From contig SYFI01000030.1 of assembly GCA_005800465.1 (NCBI GenBank), positions 1-37,317 on the forward strand: a stretch of 37,317 bases of DNA. Direction: 5' to 3'. Below are positions 22,774 to 31,134 of the stretch, piece after piece (positions within the stretch are counted from its first letter, which is position 1; every line of letters begins with the position of its first letter). A model generated the notes under the pieces. That model had not been told where the DNA came from, did no database searches, and saw nothing but the letters and a program-made list of their open reading frames with translations. This DNA comes from Actinomycetota bacterium. Lineage in GTDB: Bacteria > Actinomycetota > Thermoleophilia > Miltoncostaeales > Miltoncostaeaceae. The position numbers and the translations under genes are program-made.

Positions 22774-23790
22774 GTGAACGACGATCCCATTCCCGTGCCG
22801 GACGCCGACGCATCGCCGCGCGACCGGCTTGAGGCCGTGCTCTACGAGCTGCGCCGCGTGGTGGTGGGGCAGGACGAGCTGCTTGACCGCGTGCTCGTGG
22901 CCCTGCTCGCCCGTGGCCACGTGCTGCTTGAGGGCGTGCCCGGCCTTGCCAAGACCCTCACACTCGAGACCGTGGCCAAGGTGAGCGGTGGCGACTTCCA
23001 TCGCATCCAGTTCACGCCCGACCTGGTGCCGAGTGACGTGGTGGGCGGGCAGGTGCTCACCCGTGACGGCGACTTCACCACGCGGCTGGGGCCTGTGTTC
23101 GCAAACTTCGTGCTGGCCGCCGAGATCAACCGGGCACCCGCAAAGGTGCAGAGCGCGCTCCTCGAGGTGATGGCCGAGGGCCACGCATCGATCGCCGGCG
23201 AGACGCACGCCACACCGACGCCATTCTTCGTGCTGGCCACGCAGAACCCCATTGAGAGCGAGGGCGTGTCCGCACTGCCTGAGGCGCAGCTCGACCGATT
23301 CATCTTCAAGCTGGTGGTCGACTACCCGCCAGTGGCCGATGAAGAGGAGATCGTGCGCCGCATGGCCAGCGATCCGCCGGCCGCCCGCAGGCTGCTCGAC
23401 CCCGCGCAGATCATGGAGCTTCAGGCGATCGCCGACGAGGTGTTTGTAGACCACCGGGTGCGCACCTACGCCGTGCAGCTGGTGACCGCCACGCGTAACC
23501 CGGCTGAGGCCGGGTTGCCTGACCTGGCCCCGTATCTGGAGCTGGGTGGGTCGCCACGCGCAAGCCTGTCGCTCATCCGCGGTGCCCGCGCACTCGCCGT
23601 GATGCGCGGCCGGGGGTACGTGTTGCCCGAGGACGTCGCAGCGCTCTACCACGACGCCCTGCGCCACCGCATCGTGCTCAGTTACGAGGCCCTGGCCGCA
23701 GAGGTGAAGCCGGAGCAGGTGCTCGACCGCATCCTGGCGGCAGTCGCACAGCCGAAGGTGGAGATCGGTGGCGGGCGCAACGTCGCCTGA
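22774..23790 (+). CDS. MoxR-family AAA+ ATPase
   Basis: 338 residues from GTG 22774, chosen because AAGGAG lies 8 bases upstream; the track start at 22747 overlaps the protease stop and lacks this site. The AAA_3 MoxR core is clear: VVVGQDELLDRVLVALLARGHVLLEGVPGLAKT (Walker A), TPDLVPSDVVGG, sensor 1 FFVLATQNPIESEGV, and the GGSPRASLSL sensor 2 region. The Walker B segment reads FVLAAEINRAP where LLADEINRAP is the family norm: the Mg2+-binding Asp is Ala, while the catalytic Glu remains. MoxR ATPases act with DUF58 and VWA proteins as chaperone-like assemblies that mature metal- or envelope-associated complexes. Confidence 0.93.
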   Translation: MNDDPIPVPDADASPRDRLEAVLYELRRVVVGQDELLDRVLVALLARGHVLLEGVPGLAKTLTLETVAKVSGGDFHRIQFTPDLVPSDVVGGQVLTRDGDFTTRLGPVFANFVLAAEINRAPAKVQSALLEVMAEGHASIAGETHATPTPFFVLATQNPIESEGVSALPEAQLDRFIFKLVVDYPPVADEEEIVRRMASDPPAARRLLDPAQIMELQAIADEVFVDHRVRTYAVQLVTATRNPAEAGLPDLAPYLELGGSPRASLSLIRGARALAVMRGRGYVLPEDVAALYHDALRHRIVLSYEALAAEVKPEQVLDRILAAVAQPKVEIGGGRNVA

Positions 23791-23791
23791 C

Positions 23792-24694
23792 ATGACCCGA
23801 TCTGACGCCAGCGCCGAAGCACTGCTTCGTCGCGTGGACGTCAGGGTCGGTCGCCGTCTCGACGGCCTGCTGCAGGGTGAGCGCCAGGGGCGCCGCCCCG
23901 GGCCGGGTGGCGATGCGTCGCTCACCCGTGCCTACGAGCCGGGTGATGACGTGCGGTGGATCGACTGGCCGCTGACCGCGCGGTCGGTTGATGCCATGGT
24001 GCGCGTCCCTGAGCTCGAGCCGGTGCTCACCGCGTGGGCCTTGGTGGACATGTCGCCGTCAATGATGTTCGGCACGCACGGCGGCACGAAGATCGCCCAG
24101 GCCCGTGAGGTGCTGGCGGCAATGGGCGTGGTGCTGCGTCGACGTGGTGACCGTCTGGGTATTGCGGCCACCACCACCGGCGCACTCGATCTGATCCGGC
24201 CCCCACGCGGGGATCGCCGGGGTCTGGTCAACGCCGTGGCGGCTGTGGATGCGATGCAGCCCGACCTGTCGCCAGGACGCACCGACCTTGCACACGCCAT
24301 CACGCTGCTCGGCCGCGTGGCCCGCCACAGGGGCATGGTGGCCATCATCAGCGACATGCCGTGGTCGCCGGGTCTGGAGCGCGCCATCGGGGGTCTTGGC
24401 CGTCGTCACGACGTGGTGGTGGTGGAGGTCCGCGATCGCCGTGAACGCGAAATGCCCGAGGTGGGAACGATCCCGCTGCGCGACTTGGAGACCGGCCGCA
24501 CGTTATTGGTGGACACCAATGACCCGGCATTTCAGGCGCGATTTCGGGCTGCGGTTGCCGATGCCGAGACGCGCCGCAAGGGCATGATCGCCCGCACCGG
24601 GGCGCGGTACGTCGCCATTGAGCCCGGCCGCGACTGGCTGCTCGACATGGCCCGTGCGCTGTCGCAGAGATCGCGCCGGAGGCTGGCCTCGTGA
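23792..24694 (+). CDS. DUF58 protein, partner of MoxR
   Basis: 300 residues from ATG 23792, one base after the moxR stop; the track start at 23768 lies inside moxR. The family signature YEPGDDVRWIDWPLTARS is present near residues 48-65, followed by a VWA-like fold (ALVDMSPSMMFG...KIAQAREVLAAMGVVLRRRGDRLGI). The MIDAS-like string DMSPSM keeps the D-x-S-x-S spacing. No transmembrane helix is visible, so it is probably cytoplasmic. DUF58 genes almost always follow moxR and precede VWA/Bat genes, exactly as here; the molecular role is not firmly known. Confidence 0.9.
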   Translation: MTRSDASAEALLRRVDVRVGRRLDGLLQGERQGRRPGPGGDASLTRAYEPGDDVRWIDWPLTARSVDAMVRVPELEPVLTAWALVDMSPSMMFGTHGGTKIAQAREVLAAMGVVLRRRGDRLGIAATTTGALDLIRPPRGDRRGLVNAVAAVDAMQPDLSPGRTDLAHAITLLGRVARHRGMVAIISDMPWSPGLERAIGGLGRRHDVVVVEVRDRREREMPEVGTIPLRDLETGRTLLVDTNDPAFQARFRAAVADAETRRKGMIARTGARYVAIEPGRDWLLDMARALSQRSRRRLAS

Positions 24695-25629
24695 GCTTCG
24701 CGTACCCGTGGCTGCTGCTGTTGCTCGTGCCGCTTGCCGTGGGCGTGGTGTGGTGGGTGTGGCGCGACCGCAGGGGCGTGACCAGCCACGCAGCCATTCC
24801 ATTTGCCGACCTCGACCTGATAGCCATGGCCACCCCGCGCCGCCGCTCGACCCGTTGGCTGCCGGGCATGCTGTTGGTGCTGGCCATCGCCGGGTCAACC
24901 GTTGCGCTCGCCCGCCCGCAGACCATGACCAGTGTGCCCCGCGACGAGGGCAGCATCATGCTTGCCATTGACGTATCGGGGTCAATGGCAGCTGACGACA
25001 TCCAGCCATATCGCCTTCGTGCCGCGCAGGATGCCGCCGTGGCATTCGCCGACAAGGTCCCGCGACAGTTCCAGGTGGGGCTGGTGGCATTCAGCGGTCA
25101 GGCCAACGTGCTGCTGCCGCCGAGCACCGATCGCGATGCCTTCAAGCGCGCGGTGAATTCGCTGATAGCTGACGGGGCCACCGCCAGCGGTGAGGCCATT
25201 GTCAGTTCGCTTGACGCCATCCGGTCCACGCAGCCGGGTGCCACCAAGTTGCGTAGCGCGCGGATCCTGTTGCTGAGCGATGGCGCGAACACCGTGGGCA
25301 CGCTGCCCCAGGACGCAGCCCAGCAGGCCAAGGATGCCGGGGTGCCCGTGTACACCGTGGCGCTCGGCACAGCTGACGGCCAGCTGCCCGACGGCCGCCG
25401 GGTTCCGCCGGATCCCGAGTCGCTCGCCGCCGTGGCTGAGATCACCGGCGGCCAGTCATTTGAGAGCCAGGACGCCGACTCGCTGGATCAGGTGTACGGC
25501 GACCTTGGCACGTTCATCGGCACCCGCCAGGTGATGGGCGAGGCCACCTCGTGGCCCGCCGGCATCGCCGCCCTTCTGCTCATCCTCGCCGGCATCGCCG
25601 CCTGGCGCGTCAGCCCGAGGCTTCCCTGA
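24691..25629 (+). CDS. BatA-like membrane protein with von Willebrand A domain
   Basis: 312 residues, GTG start overlapping the DUF58 stop by four bases (GTGA). Two N-terminal transmembrane helices (WLLLLLVPLAVGVVWWVW, about 7-24; MLLVLAIAGSTVALA, about 60-74) precede a VWA domain with a complete MIDAS: DVSGS (94-98), the Thr in DGATASGE (about 161-168) and LLSDGAN (about 195-201). A C-terminal helix (AGIAALLLILAGIAAWRV) closes the protein. The VWA domain should face outside and bind a partner through a divalent metal. It is paired with the very similar next gene. Confidence 0.9.
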   Translation: MSFAYPWLLLLLVPLAVGVVWWVWRDRRGVTSHAAIPFADLDLIAMATPRRRSTRWLPGMLLVLAIAGSTVALARPQTMTSVPRDEGSIMLAIDVSGSMAADDIQPYRLRAAQDAAVAFADKVPRQFQVGLVAFSGQANVLLPPSTDRDAFKRAVNSLIADGATASGEAIVSSLDAIRSTQPGATKLRSARILLLSDGANTVGTLPQDAAQQAKDAGVPVYTVALGTADGQLPDGRRVPPDPESLAAVAEITGGQSFESQDADSLDQVYGDLGTFIGTRQVMGEATSWPAGIAALLLILAGIAAWRVSPRLP

Positions 25630-26618
25630 TGTTCACGTTCATCAATCCAATGTGGCTCTGGGCCCTGTTGGTGGTGCCCGCGCTCGTGGTGATCGCCGTG
25701 TTGTGGGAGCGCGACCGGTCGAAGGTGGGCCAGGCATTTGCCGACCCGTCGGTGATGGCCATCGGGTCGGACCGCCGCGCACGCACGCTGCGCCGAACCG
25801 CATTGGCGCTGGCCATCCTGGCTGCGGCCATGGGGCCAATCGCGCTTGCCCGCCCAGCGGTGGACACCACCGAGCAGAAGCACCAGGGCGCCGTGATACT
25901 TGAGATCGACACCTCGAAGAGCATGCAGAAGACCGACCTGCTGCCCAACCGGCTGGATGCCGCCAAGGTCGCAGCAAACCAGTTCCTCGACTCCGCACCG
26001 GAGGAGGTTCTGGTGGGGCTGGTGACCTTCTCGGACCGCGCCGTGGTGCAGGTGGCACCCACACTCGACCGCATCGCGGTGCGAAACGCGCTGGATCGCC
26101 TGCAGGTGAAGGAGGGCACGGCACTGGGCGATGCGGTGGCGGCCGGGCTCGGGTCGCTCTCGGGTGCGGGGGTGCTGAACCCGCTGCCGGCATCGCCCGC
26201 GCAGTCGGCCGGGCGCATCATGATCCTCACCGATGGCGCCGGAAATGTGGGTCTGTCCACCGACGACGCCATCGCCCGCGCGCAGGCGGTAAAGGTGCCG
26301 CTCTACACCGTGATGCTGGGCAACGACGCCGGCCGTCCCGATCGTCCTCCTCCGCCGCAGGTGCTGGCGGGCATGGCGACGCAGACCGGCGGCGTCTTTG
26401 CACAGACGACCTCAACGGCCGACCTCACCAAGATCTTTGAGGACCTGGGCGGAGCGCTCACGGTCGTGCCCACGGTGCGAGAACTCACCGTGCTGGCACC
26501 CCTCATTGCCTTGATTCTGCTGGCCATCGCCGGGGTGTTGATGGCGTTCTCGCGCCGCCGCCCCATCGCCACCGGACCTGGTGCCGTCATGCCGGGGCTG
26601 CCTCCGCTGGAGGGCTGA
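25629..26618 (+). CDS. BatB-like membrane protein with von Willebrand A domain
   Basis: 329 residues from ATG 25629, which shares one base with the preceding stop (TGATG); the 355-residue track ORF starts too early, inside the previous gene. Layout repeats that of its neighbour: N-terminal helix PMWLWALLVVPALVVIAVLW, a second helix around ALALAILAAAMGPIALA, a VWA domain with MIDAS DTSKS, KEGTALGD and ILTDGAGN, and a C-terminal helix (VLAPLIALILLAIAGVLMAF). Together the pair resembles BatA/BatB of aerotolerance-type operons. It is the last gene of the HtrA-MoxR-DUF58-BatA-BatB run. Confidence 0.9.
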   Translation: MFTFINPMWLWALLVVPALVVIAVLWERDRSKVGQAFADPSVMAIGSDRRARTLRRTALALAILAAAMGPIALARPAVDTTEQKHQGAVILEIDTSKSMQKTDLLPNRLDAAKVAANQFLDSAPEEVLVGLVTFSDRAVVQVAPTLDRIAVRNALDRLQVKEGTALGDAVAAGLGSLSGAGVLNPLPASPAQSAGRIMILTDGAGNVGLSTDDAIARAQAVKVPLYTVMLGNDAGRPDRPPPPQVLAGMATQTGGVFAQTTSTADLTKIFEDLGGALTVVPTVRELTVLAPLIALILLAIAGVLMAFSRRRPIATGPGAVMPGLPPLEG

Positions 26619-26621
26619 CCG

Positions 26622-26640
26622 CGGGGGGCTATGGCCCCTC
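26622..26640 (+). terminator. Weak GC hairpin after batB
   Basis: GGGGC-TATG-GCCCC forms a short stem just after the batB stop, without a T-run. It overlaps the proposed ATG of the next ORF, so it could instead modulate that start. Confidence 0.25.
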
Positions 26641-27086
26641 CGTGCGTAGTGGCTGGGAAACCCCCGCGTCGGGTCGCGGCGGAACGTTCCTTGGTGGGGA
26701 TAACCCCCGTATTTGGCTCGAAATGGGCAGATCCGTGCGTGAATCCACGGGGCGGCACCATCTCGCCGCAGGCCGGTGCCGCTGCCATCGAGAAGGACAT
26801 TCAGCCTGCGCGCGCCGACACGCTTGCCCGCCTACGCGCGCTCACGCCACCACCTTCGCGCCTCGCGCACCTCAAGCACGAGGTGTTGTCCGCGTTTGCC
26901 GTATCGCTCGCCGCCGACAAGGCCACTGCTGGCCACCTCCGCGCGGGCGGCATGCCAACCAACGACCCCAACTCACCGCTGCACGTGCGTGCATCGGCAA
27001 TCAAGTCGAAGATGATGGCCGATCTTGCCGCAGCCGCGAAGCCCATTGCCATCACGGTGCCGCCGGCGCGCAACCTCTGGCCCTAG
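26631..27086 (+). CDS. Hypothetical protein, unknown family
   Basis: 151 residues with no recognised domain. The first 50 residues (MAPPCVVAGKPPRRVAAERS...CVNPRGG) look unlike normal coding sequence. The rest (KDIQPARADTLARLRALTPPPSRLAHLKHEVLSAFAVSLAADKATAGHLRAGG) is a plausible helical domain, so the real start may be a later codon such as the GTG of VNPRGG. It follows batB by 12 bp and is convergent with ktrA, whose stop is 7 bp away. It could also be chance coding in a high-GC gap. Confidence 0.4.
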   Translation: MAPPCVVAGKPPRRVAAERSLVGITPVFGSKWADPCVNPRGGTISPQAGAAAIEKDIQPARADTLARLRALTPPPSRLAHLKHEVLSAFAVSLAADKATAGHLRAGGMPTNDPNSPLHVRASAIKSKMMADLAAAAKPIAITVPPARNLWP

Positions 27087-27093
27087 CCCAGAG

Positions 27094-27750
27094 TCAATCC
27101 AGGCGGGTGAACGCCTCGACTTTCGCGGCTTCGCCAACCACGAGAAGCTCATCGTCGACCTCGATGACCGTCTCTGCGGCAGCCGGCGTGTAGTCACCAC
27201 CCGGTTTCTTCACGCACACAACGGTGACGTCGTGGCGGCTGCGGATACCAGCCTCCCCAAGACTCTTTCCGGACACGCTCGGTGGCACCATCGTCTCGCC
27301 CATGGCGAAGCGGGGATCAAGCATGACGAAGTCAAGGGCCCGCCCCACGAGGGCGTGGGCCACGCGGTTTCCCATGTCGCGCTCCGGGTAGATGACGCGG
27401 TGCACGCCGATGCGTTCGAGGATGGCCCCGTGGCGGCTTGTCACCGCCTTGGCCCAGACCCGTGGCACGCCGATCTCGAGTATCACCGACGTGGCGAGGA
27501 TGCTCGCCTCGATGTCACTCCCCACCGCGATGAGCGCGGTCCCCACGTCCTCGGCGCCGATCTGGCGTATGGCGTCGATATCGGCGCCGTTTGCCTGCAC
27601 CGCCTGCCCGATGAGGTTCATGTGGTGCTGCACGCGGGCGTCGCTGGCATCCACACCGATGACCTCCTGCCCGAGCGCCACGAGGCCCTCTGCCGCGGCC
27701 GACCCGAACCGGCCGAGTCCGATCACCATGAAATCTGCGCGCTTAGCCAA
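27094..27750 (-). CDS. ktrA: KtrA/TrkA-type potassium uptake regulator (RCK)
   Basis: 218 residues from TTG 27750, preceded by GAGGAAAGG seven bases upstream. The track ORF starts further upstream inside ktrB and includes unrelated sequence. An RCK_N Rossmann domain begins KRADFMVIGLGRFGSAAAEGL (GxGxxG) with the ligand-binding acid in EVIGVDASDARV. RCK_C follows (about 135-218), with the typical GKSLGEAGIRSRHDVTVVCVKKPGG and VIEVDDELLVVG. It forms a cytoplasmic ring that gates KtrB in response to nucleotides. Its start overlaps the ktrB stop by eight bases, so the two are coupled. Confidence 0.93.
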   Translation of the reverse strand: MAKRADFMVIGLGRFGSAAAEGLVALGQEVIGVDASDARVQHHMNLIGQAVQANGADIDAIRQIGAEDVGTALIAVGSDIEASILATSVILEIGVPRVWAKAVTSRHGAILERIGVHRVIYPERDMGNRVAHALVGRALDFVMLDPRFAMGETMVPPSVSGKSLGEAGIRSRHDVTVVCVKKPGGDYTPAAAETVIEVDDELLVVGEAAKVEAFTRLD

Positions 27751-29089
27751 CGATGGGCCTTTCCTCGGGGTAGTGGTACGACGTGCTGCGCTCGCGCAGC
27801 ACCAGTGACGCGCCCAGCACCTGGGGGCCAAGGCGTCCCAGGATCATCAGCACGATCAGGATGGCATCCCCGGCAACCGGAAGCGACGAGGTGATGCCCG
27901 TGGACAGCCCCGTGGTCGAGAGCGCTGAGGTGACCTCGAACAGCGACTGCTCAAGGCCGAATTCGGTGAGCGACACCATCAGCAGCGTGCCGAGCGCGAT
28001 GAGGCTGGTGAACACCACCGTCACGGCGAGCGCCACACGGATTGCTGCACCCGGAAGCCTGCGGCCGAGTAACTGCACCTCGCGATCGCCACGCAGCGAC
28101 GCGATGGTGGCGATGGCGAGCACCAGCATGGTCGTGACTTTGATGCCGCCTGAGGTCGACACGCTGCCTGCGCCGATGAGCATGAGGAAGTCGGTAACCA
28201 TGAGCGACTCGGGCTTCATCTGCGCATAGTCCACGCTGTTGAACCCGGCAGTGCGGGGCGAGATTCCCTGGAACCCGCCGTTCAGGATCTTGTCGCCCAC
28301 GCCCATTGGTCCGAGCGTTCCCGGGTTGCCCCACTCAAACAGCAGCACCAGGCCGATGCTGAGCACCAGAAGTACCGCGGTGCCGATGAGCGTGAGGCGT
28401 GTGTGCAGGCTGAACCGGTGCACGCGGTCGTGTATGCGCTGGCGCCGGATGATCTCGCTCCACACCGGCAGCCCCAGACCGCCCGCGATGATGGCCACTG
28501 ACAGCGCCCCGAGGATGACCCAGTCGTCGGAGAACGACATGAAGTTGTCCTGAAACAGGGCGAAGCCGGCGTTGTTGAACGCGGTGACCGAGTGGAACAG
28601 CCCGTACCAGAGCGCCCGCCCAAACCCCTCACCCAGTGACAGGAACCGCAGAAATAGCACCAGCGCGACCAACGACTCGATGATGGCGGTGAGAATGGCC
28701 ACACCGATCAGGATTCTGCGCACCTCGCCGGGCGCGATGAGCCCTTGCTCTGCCTGCGCCGCCTGACGTCGTCTCAGGCCGAGGCGTCCGCTGATGATGA
28801 GCACGAGGATGGCCGTGAAGGTCATCACCCCTAGGCCACCCAGTTGGCACAGCACGAGGATGACCGCCTCGCCGAAGCCGCTCCAGTAGCTGGCGGTATC
28901 GACCACTGATAACCCGGTAACGGTGACGGCGCTGGTGGCCGTGAAAAAGGCGTCGCCGATGGCCGCCGGCCCCGGGGCCGAGGTGCTGATGGGCAGCATC
29001 AGCAGGAGTGTTCCCCCCGCGATGAACGCGAGAAACGCCAGTGCAACCGATTGCGCCGGGCGAAGGCGGGCAAGCGGACGGCTGCTCAT
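27743..29089 (-). CDS. ktrB: KtrB/TrkH-type potassium transporter, membrane subunit
   Basis: 448 residues with about ten hydrophobic segments arranged as four transmembrane-pore-transmembrane repeats. The four pore loops are visible: TSAVTVTGLSVVD, HSVTAFNNAGFALF, ISPRTAGFNSVDY and GSVSTSGGIKVTT, each with the filter glycine. This is the ion-conducting subunit of a Na+- or H+-linked K+ uptake system, controlled by the KtrA ring encoded directly downstream. Length is normal for KtrB. It is divergent from the flippase-like gene with a gap of about 100 bp. Confidence 0.93.
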   Translation of the reverse strand: MSSRPLARLRPAQSVALAFLAFIAGGTLLLMLPISTSAPGPAAIGDAFFTATSAVTVTGLSVVDTASYWSGFGEAVILVLCQLGGLGVMTFTAILVLIISGRLGLRRRQAAQAEQGLIAPGEVRRILIGVAILTAIIESLVALVLFLRFLSLGEGFGRALWYGLFHSVTAFNNAGFALFQDNFMSFSDDWVILGALSVAIIAGGLGLPVWSEIIRRQRIHDRVHRFSLHTRLTLIGTAVLLVLSIGLVLLFEWGNPGTLGPMGVGDKILNGGFQGISPRTAGFNSVDYAQMKPESLMVTDFLMLIGAGSVSTSGGIKVTTMLVLAIATIASLRGDREVQLLGRRLPGAAIRVALAVTVVFTSLIALGTLLMVSLTEFGLEQSLFEVTSALSTTGLSTGITSSLPVAGDAILIVLMILGRLGPQVLGASLVLRERSTSYHYPEERPIVG

Positions 29090-29192
29090 GCGTCCAGTGC
29101 CAGAGCGAGCGGCAGGAGCCCAGTGCGCGTGCGTGTGGTGTCGGGGGCTGTCGGTGTCGTCACGGGCGCAACTTTAGGCGTACCATCGCGCG

Positions 29193-30293
29193 GTGGGCCA
29201 CCTCGCCTCCCTCATGCACAAGGGTCATGCCATTGACCGCAAGGCGCTCAAGCACCTTCTCGGGCGCGTGGTCGTGTACGTGCTCATGCTCATCATCGTG
29301 CTGGCCATTATCAAGTTGGTGCCACGCATCTGGAAAGACGTCAGCGAGGGCAACCCGCTGTATGTGGCGCTTGCGATCCCATTCGAGATTCTCTCCATCG
29401 CCGGCTACGTGCTGCTGTTCTGGGCCGTGTACGGGGCCGCCGCGAAGCGCAAGGATCAGGGCGCCGATACCGCCCGCCCGCTGGGGCTGAAGAAGAGCAT
29501 GCAGCTCACCACCAGCCGCCTGGCGCTCGGCGACACGCTGCCGGGCGGCGGCGCCACTGGGTTCGCTGTGCAGTTCTGGGCACTCAGCCGCGCGGGATTC
29601 AACGCCGCGCAGATCTCGCGCACCACCACCGCATTTCTGGTGCTGAGTAACACCGTCATGACGGTGATGATCTTCGTTCTCGGCATTCTCATCGGCGCGG
29701 GGATCACGCAGGGGCACCTGCACCCGGCCATCACCTGGATTTCGGCCGGCGTGGCGCTGGCGGTCATGATCACGCTGCTGCTGTTCGCGAGGAAGGGCCG
29801 CGACTTCGTGCCGCCCGACCCTGCCGATGAGAAGCCGATCACGGGCCGTTTTGCCAAGACGCGAACCCTCATGCGTCAGGTGGCCGACCGCTTTCCCCCT
29901 GGCGCCAATGACGCCATGCACATCATCCGCCGCCCCTGGGCCATCGTCGGAATGCTGGCCAACCCGGGCTTTGACTTCTGCGCCTTTTATCTGGGAATCG
30001 CGTCGGTGGGTGATCCACTGCCCTTGTCGATCATGCTCATGGCGTACTTCATCGGCCAGGTGGGCTCGCTCATCCCGTTGCCCGGTGGCATCGGGGGCGT
30101 GCAGGGGCTGGTCATTGGGGTGCTGGTGGCGGGCGGCGCCGATGCGAGTGCGGCGACGGCTGGCGTGCTGGTGTGGACCGGCGTGGCACTGGGCACACAG
30201 ATCGTGTGGGGCATGTGGCAGTACATCGGTCTGCGGAAGTCCATCAAGCAGTGGCAGGCAGAGGGCGACACCCCGCCCGCGGCACCCGCCTAA
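29193..30293 (+). CDS. Flippase-like integral membrane protein (LPG synthase TM region/UPF0104)
   Basis: 366 residues from GTG 29193 (or ATG 29214) with about seven or eight hydrophobic segments. The marker of this family is near the end: YFIGQVGSLIPLPGGIGGVQGLVIGVLVAGG, together with the earlier DTLPGGGATGFAVQFWALSRAG. Such proteins form the membrane half of lysylphosphatidylglycerol synthase and also occur alone as lipid-flippase-like proteins. No synthetase domain is attached here. A partner or substrate cannot be named from the neighbours (ktrB divergent, repeat array downstream). Confidence 0.85.
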   Translation: MGHLASLMHKGHAIDRKALKHLLGRVVVYVLMLIIVLAIIKLVPRIWKDVSEGNPLYVALAIPFEILSIAGYVLLFWAVYGAAAKRKDQGADTARPLGLKKSMQLTTSRLALGDTLPGGGATGFAVQFWALSRAGFNAAQISRTTTAFLVLSNTVMTVMIFVLGILIGAGITQGHLHPAITWISAGVALAVMITLLLFARKGRDFVPPDPADEKPITGRFAKTRTLMRQVADRFPPGANDAMHIIRRPWAIVGMLANPGFDFCAFYLGIASVGDPLPLSIMLMAYFIGQVGSLIPLPGGIGGVQGLVIGVLVAGGADASAATAGVLVWTGVALGTQIVWGMWQYIGLRKSIKQWQAEGDTPPAAPA

Positions 30294-30305
30294 CTGGAGA
30301 CCCCG

Positions 30306-30338
30306 CAGGTGTCGTGTGTGCCCAACACGACGCACCTG
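30306..30338 (+). terminator. Hairpin after the flippase-like gene
   Basis: CAGGTG-TCGTGT pairs with ACACGA-(CG)-CACCTG, 12 bp with a 2-base bulge and a 7-base loop, starting 13 bases after the stop. No T-run. It is a probable transcript end and borders the repeat array. Confidence 0.45.
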
Positions 30339-30340
30339 TG

Positions 30341-30633
30341 CTCATTTGTAACGGGGTCTGACCCCACCCGGGGTCAGACCCCCAATGCGCACCCCGGCGT
30401 GCACTCGGCCGTGGCAAAGCGTGCACATTTGTAACGGTGACTGACCCCATCCAGGAGCGGATTCCACTTGGGATCTGGCGCACTGCTGGGGCGTTCGTAG
30501 GGCGTGCACATTCGTCACGGTGACTGACCCCACCCGGGGTCCGACCCCAGGGGTCAACCGTTGCGTGCACCTACGTGTGCGGAAGCGCGCACATTTGTGA
30601 CGGCGACTGACCCCACCCGGGGTCTGACCCCGG
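30341..30633. repeat. Four-copy array of palindromic REP-like repeats, period about 80-83 bp
   Basis: Copies begin at 30341, 30421, 30504 and 30587. The consensus is close to GCACATTTGTAACGGTGACTGACCCC followed by ACCCGGGGTCTGACCCC. Three copies (1, 3 and 4) contain the inverted repeat TGACCCC-acccg-GGGGTC(A/C/T)GACCCC; copy 2 has lost it (CATCCAGGAGCGG). Between copies lie 36-43 bases of unrelated sequence, often with GTGCAC. No ORF crosses the array convincingly and no transposase is adjacent. It resembles intergenic REP/BIME clusters mobilised by REP-associated tyrosine transposases. Confidence 0.75.
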
Positions 30634-30765
30634 GCATGCCGGGGGTGCACGCTTCGGCCTTCCCAGGTCCATTACGCAGTGGCAGTCAGAGGACGTCGCC
30701 CCGCCCGTGGCGTCAACGATTTCAGCGTCTGTGGTGGGGCCCGAACTGAGGACGGTGGGGCGGTG
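30634..30765. other. Tail of the intergenic region after the repeat array
   Basis: Together with the array this completes a gene-free stretch of about 470 bases (30294-30765). I see no further repeat copy or gene here. Confidence 0.4.
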
Positions 30766-31134
30766 CTAGCGGGCGCCCACGCCTGAGGGCGGGGTTTTGA
30801 TGGTCTTGGGGGCTAGCAGCGCGATGAGGCCACCGAGGAACAGCACTCCGGCACCCACCAGCACTGCGGGGTTGAGGCCATCCACAAGTGCCTGGGCGCT
30901 GCTGTACGCCCCCGCCCCGGTGAAGATGGCCGTCATCACCGCGATGCCCAGCGCACCACCTACCTCGCGCACGGTGTTGTTGGCGCCCGATGCCTTGCCG
31001 ATGTCCTGCTCGGGTACGGACTCGATGAGCATGTTCGAGACCGGTGCGAACACCAGCGCCATGCCGAACCCGGCGAGCAGGAAGCCGCCCACCAAACCGC
31101 CGTATGAGATGTCGGGCGTGATGATGAGCCCCAT
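30766..31134 (-). pseudogene. MFS exporter (DHA2/EmrB-QacA type), C-terminal fragment
   Basis: 122 codons in the same frame as the 31135-31848 ORF, separated only by TGA at 31135-31137. The sequence GLVGGFLLAGFGMALVFAPVSNMLIESVPEQDIGKASGANNTVREVGGALGIAVMTAIF is the well-known late segment of 14-TM EmrB/QacA exporters. The codon at the TGA is most likely a former TGG (Trp) in ...GFL-W-MGLII.... Without read-through this part would not be made as one protein with the rest. Confidence 0.8.

Noticed and set aside
25551-25628. Upstream extension of the BatB-like gene
   Set aside because: The extension is Arg-rich shadow of the previous gene; ATG 25629 begins directly with the expected transmembrane helix.
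30341-30633. Repeat-spacer pattern resembling a short CRISPR array
   Set aside because: The repeats are degenerate, internally palindromic and one is half lost; there are only four units and no cas gene in the window. A REP/BIME cluster fits better.
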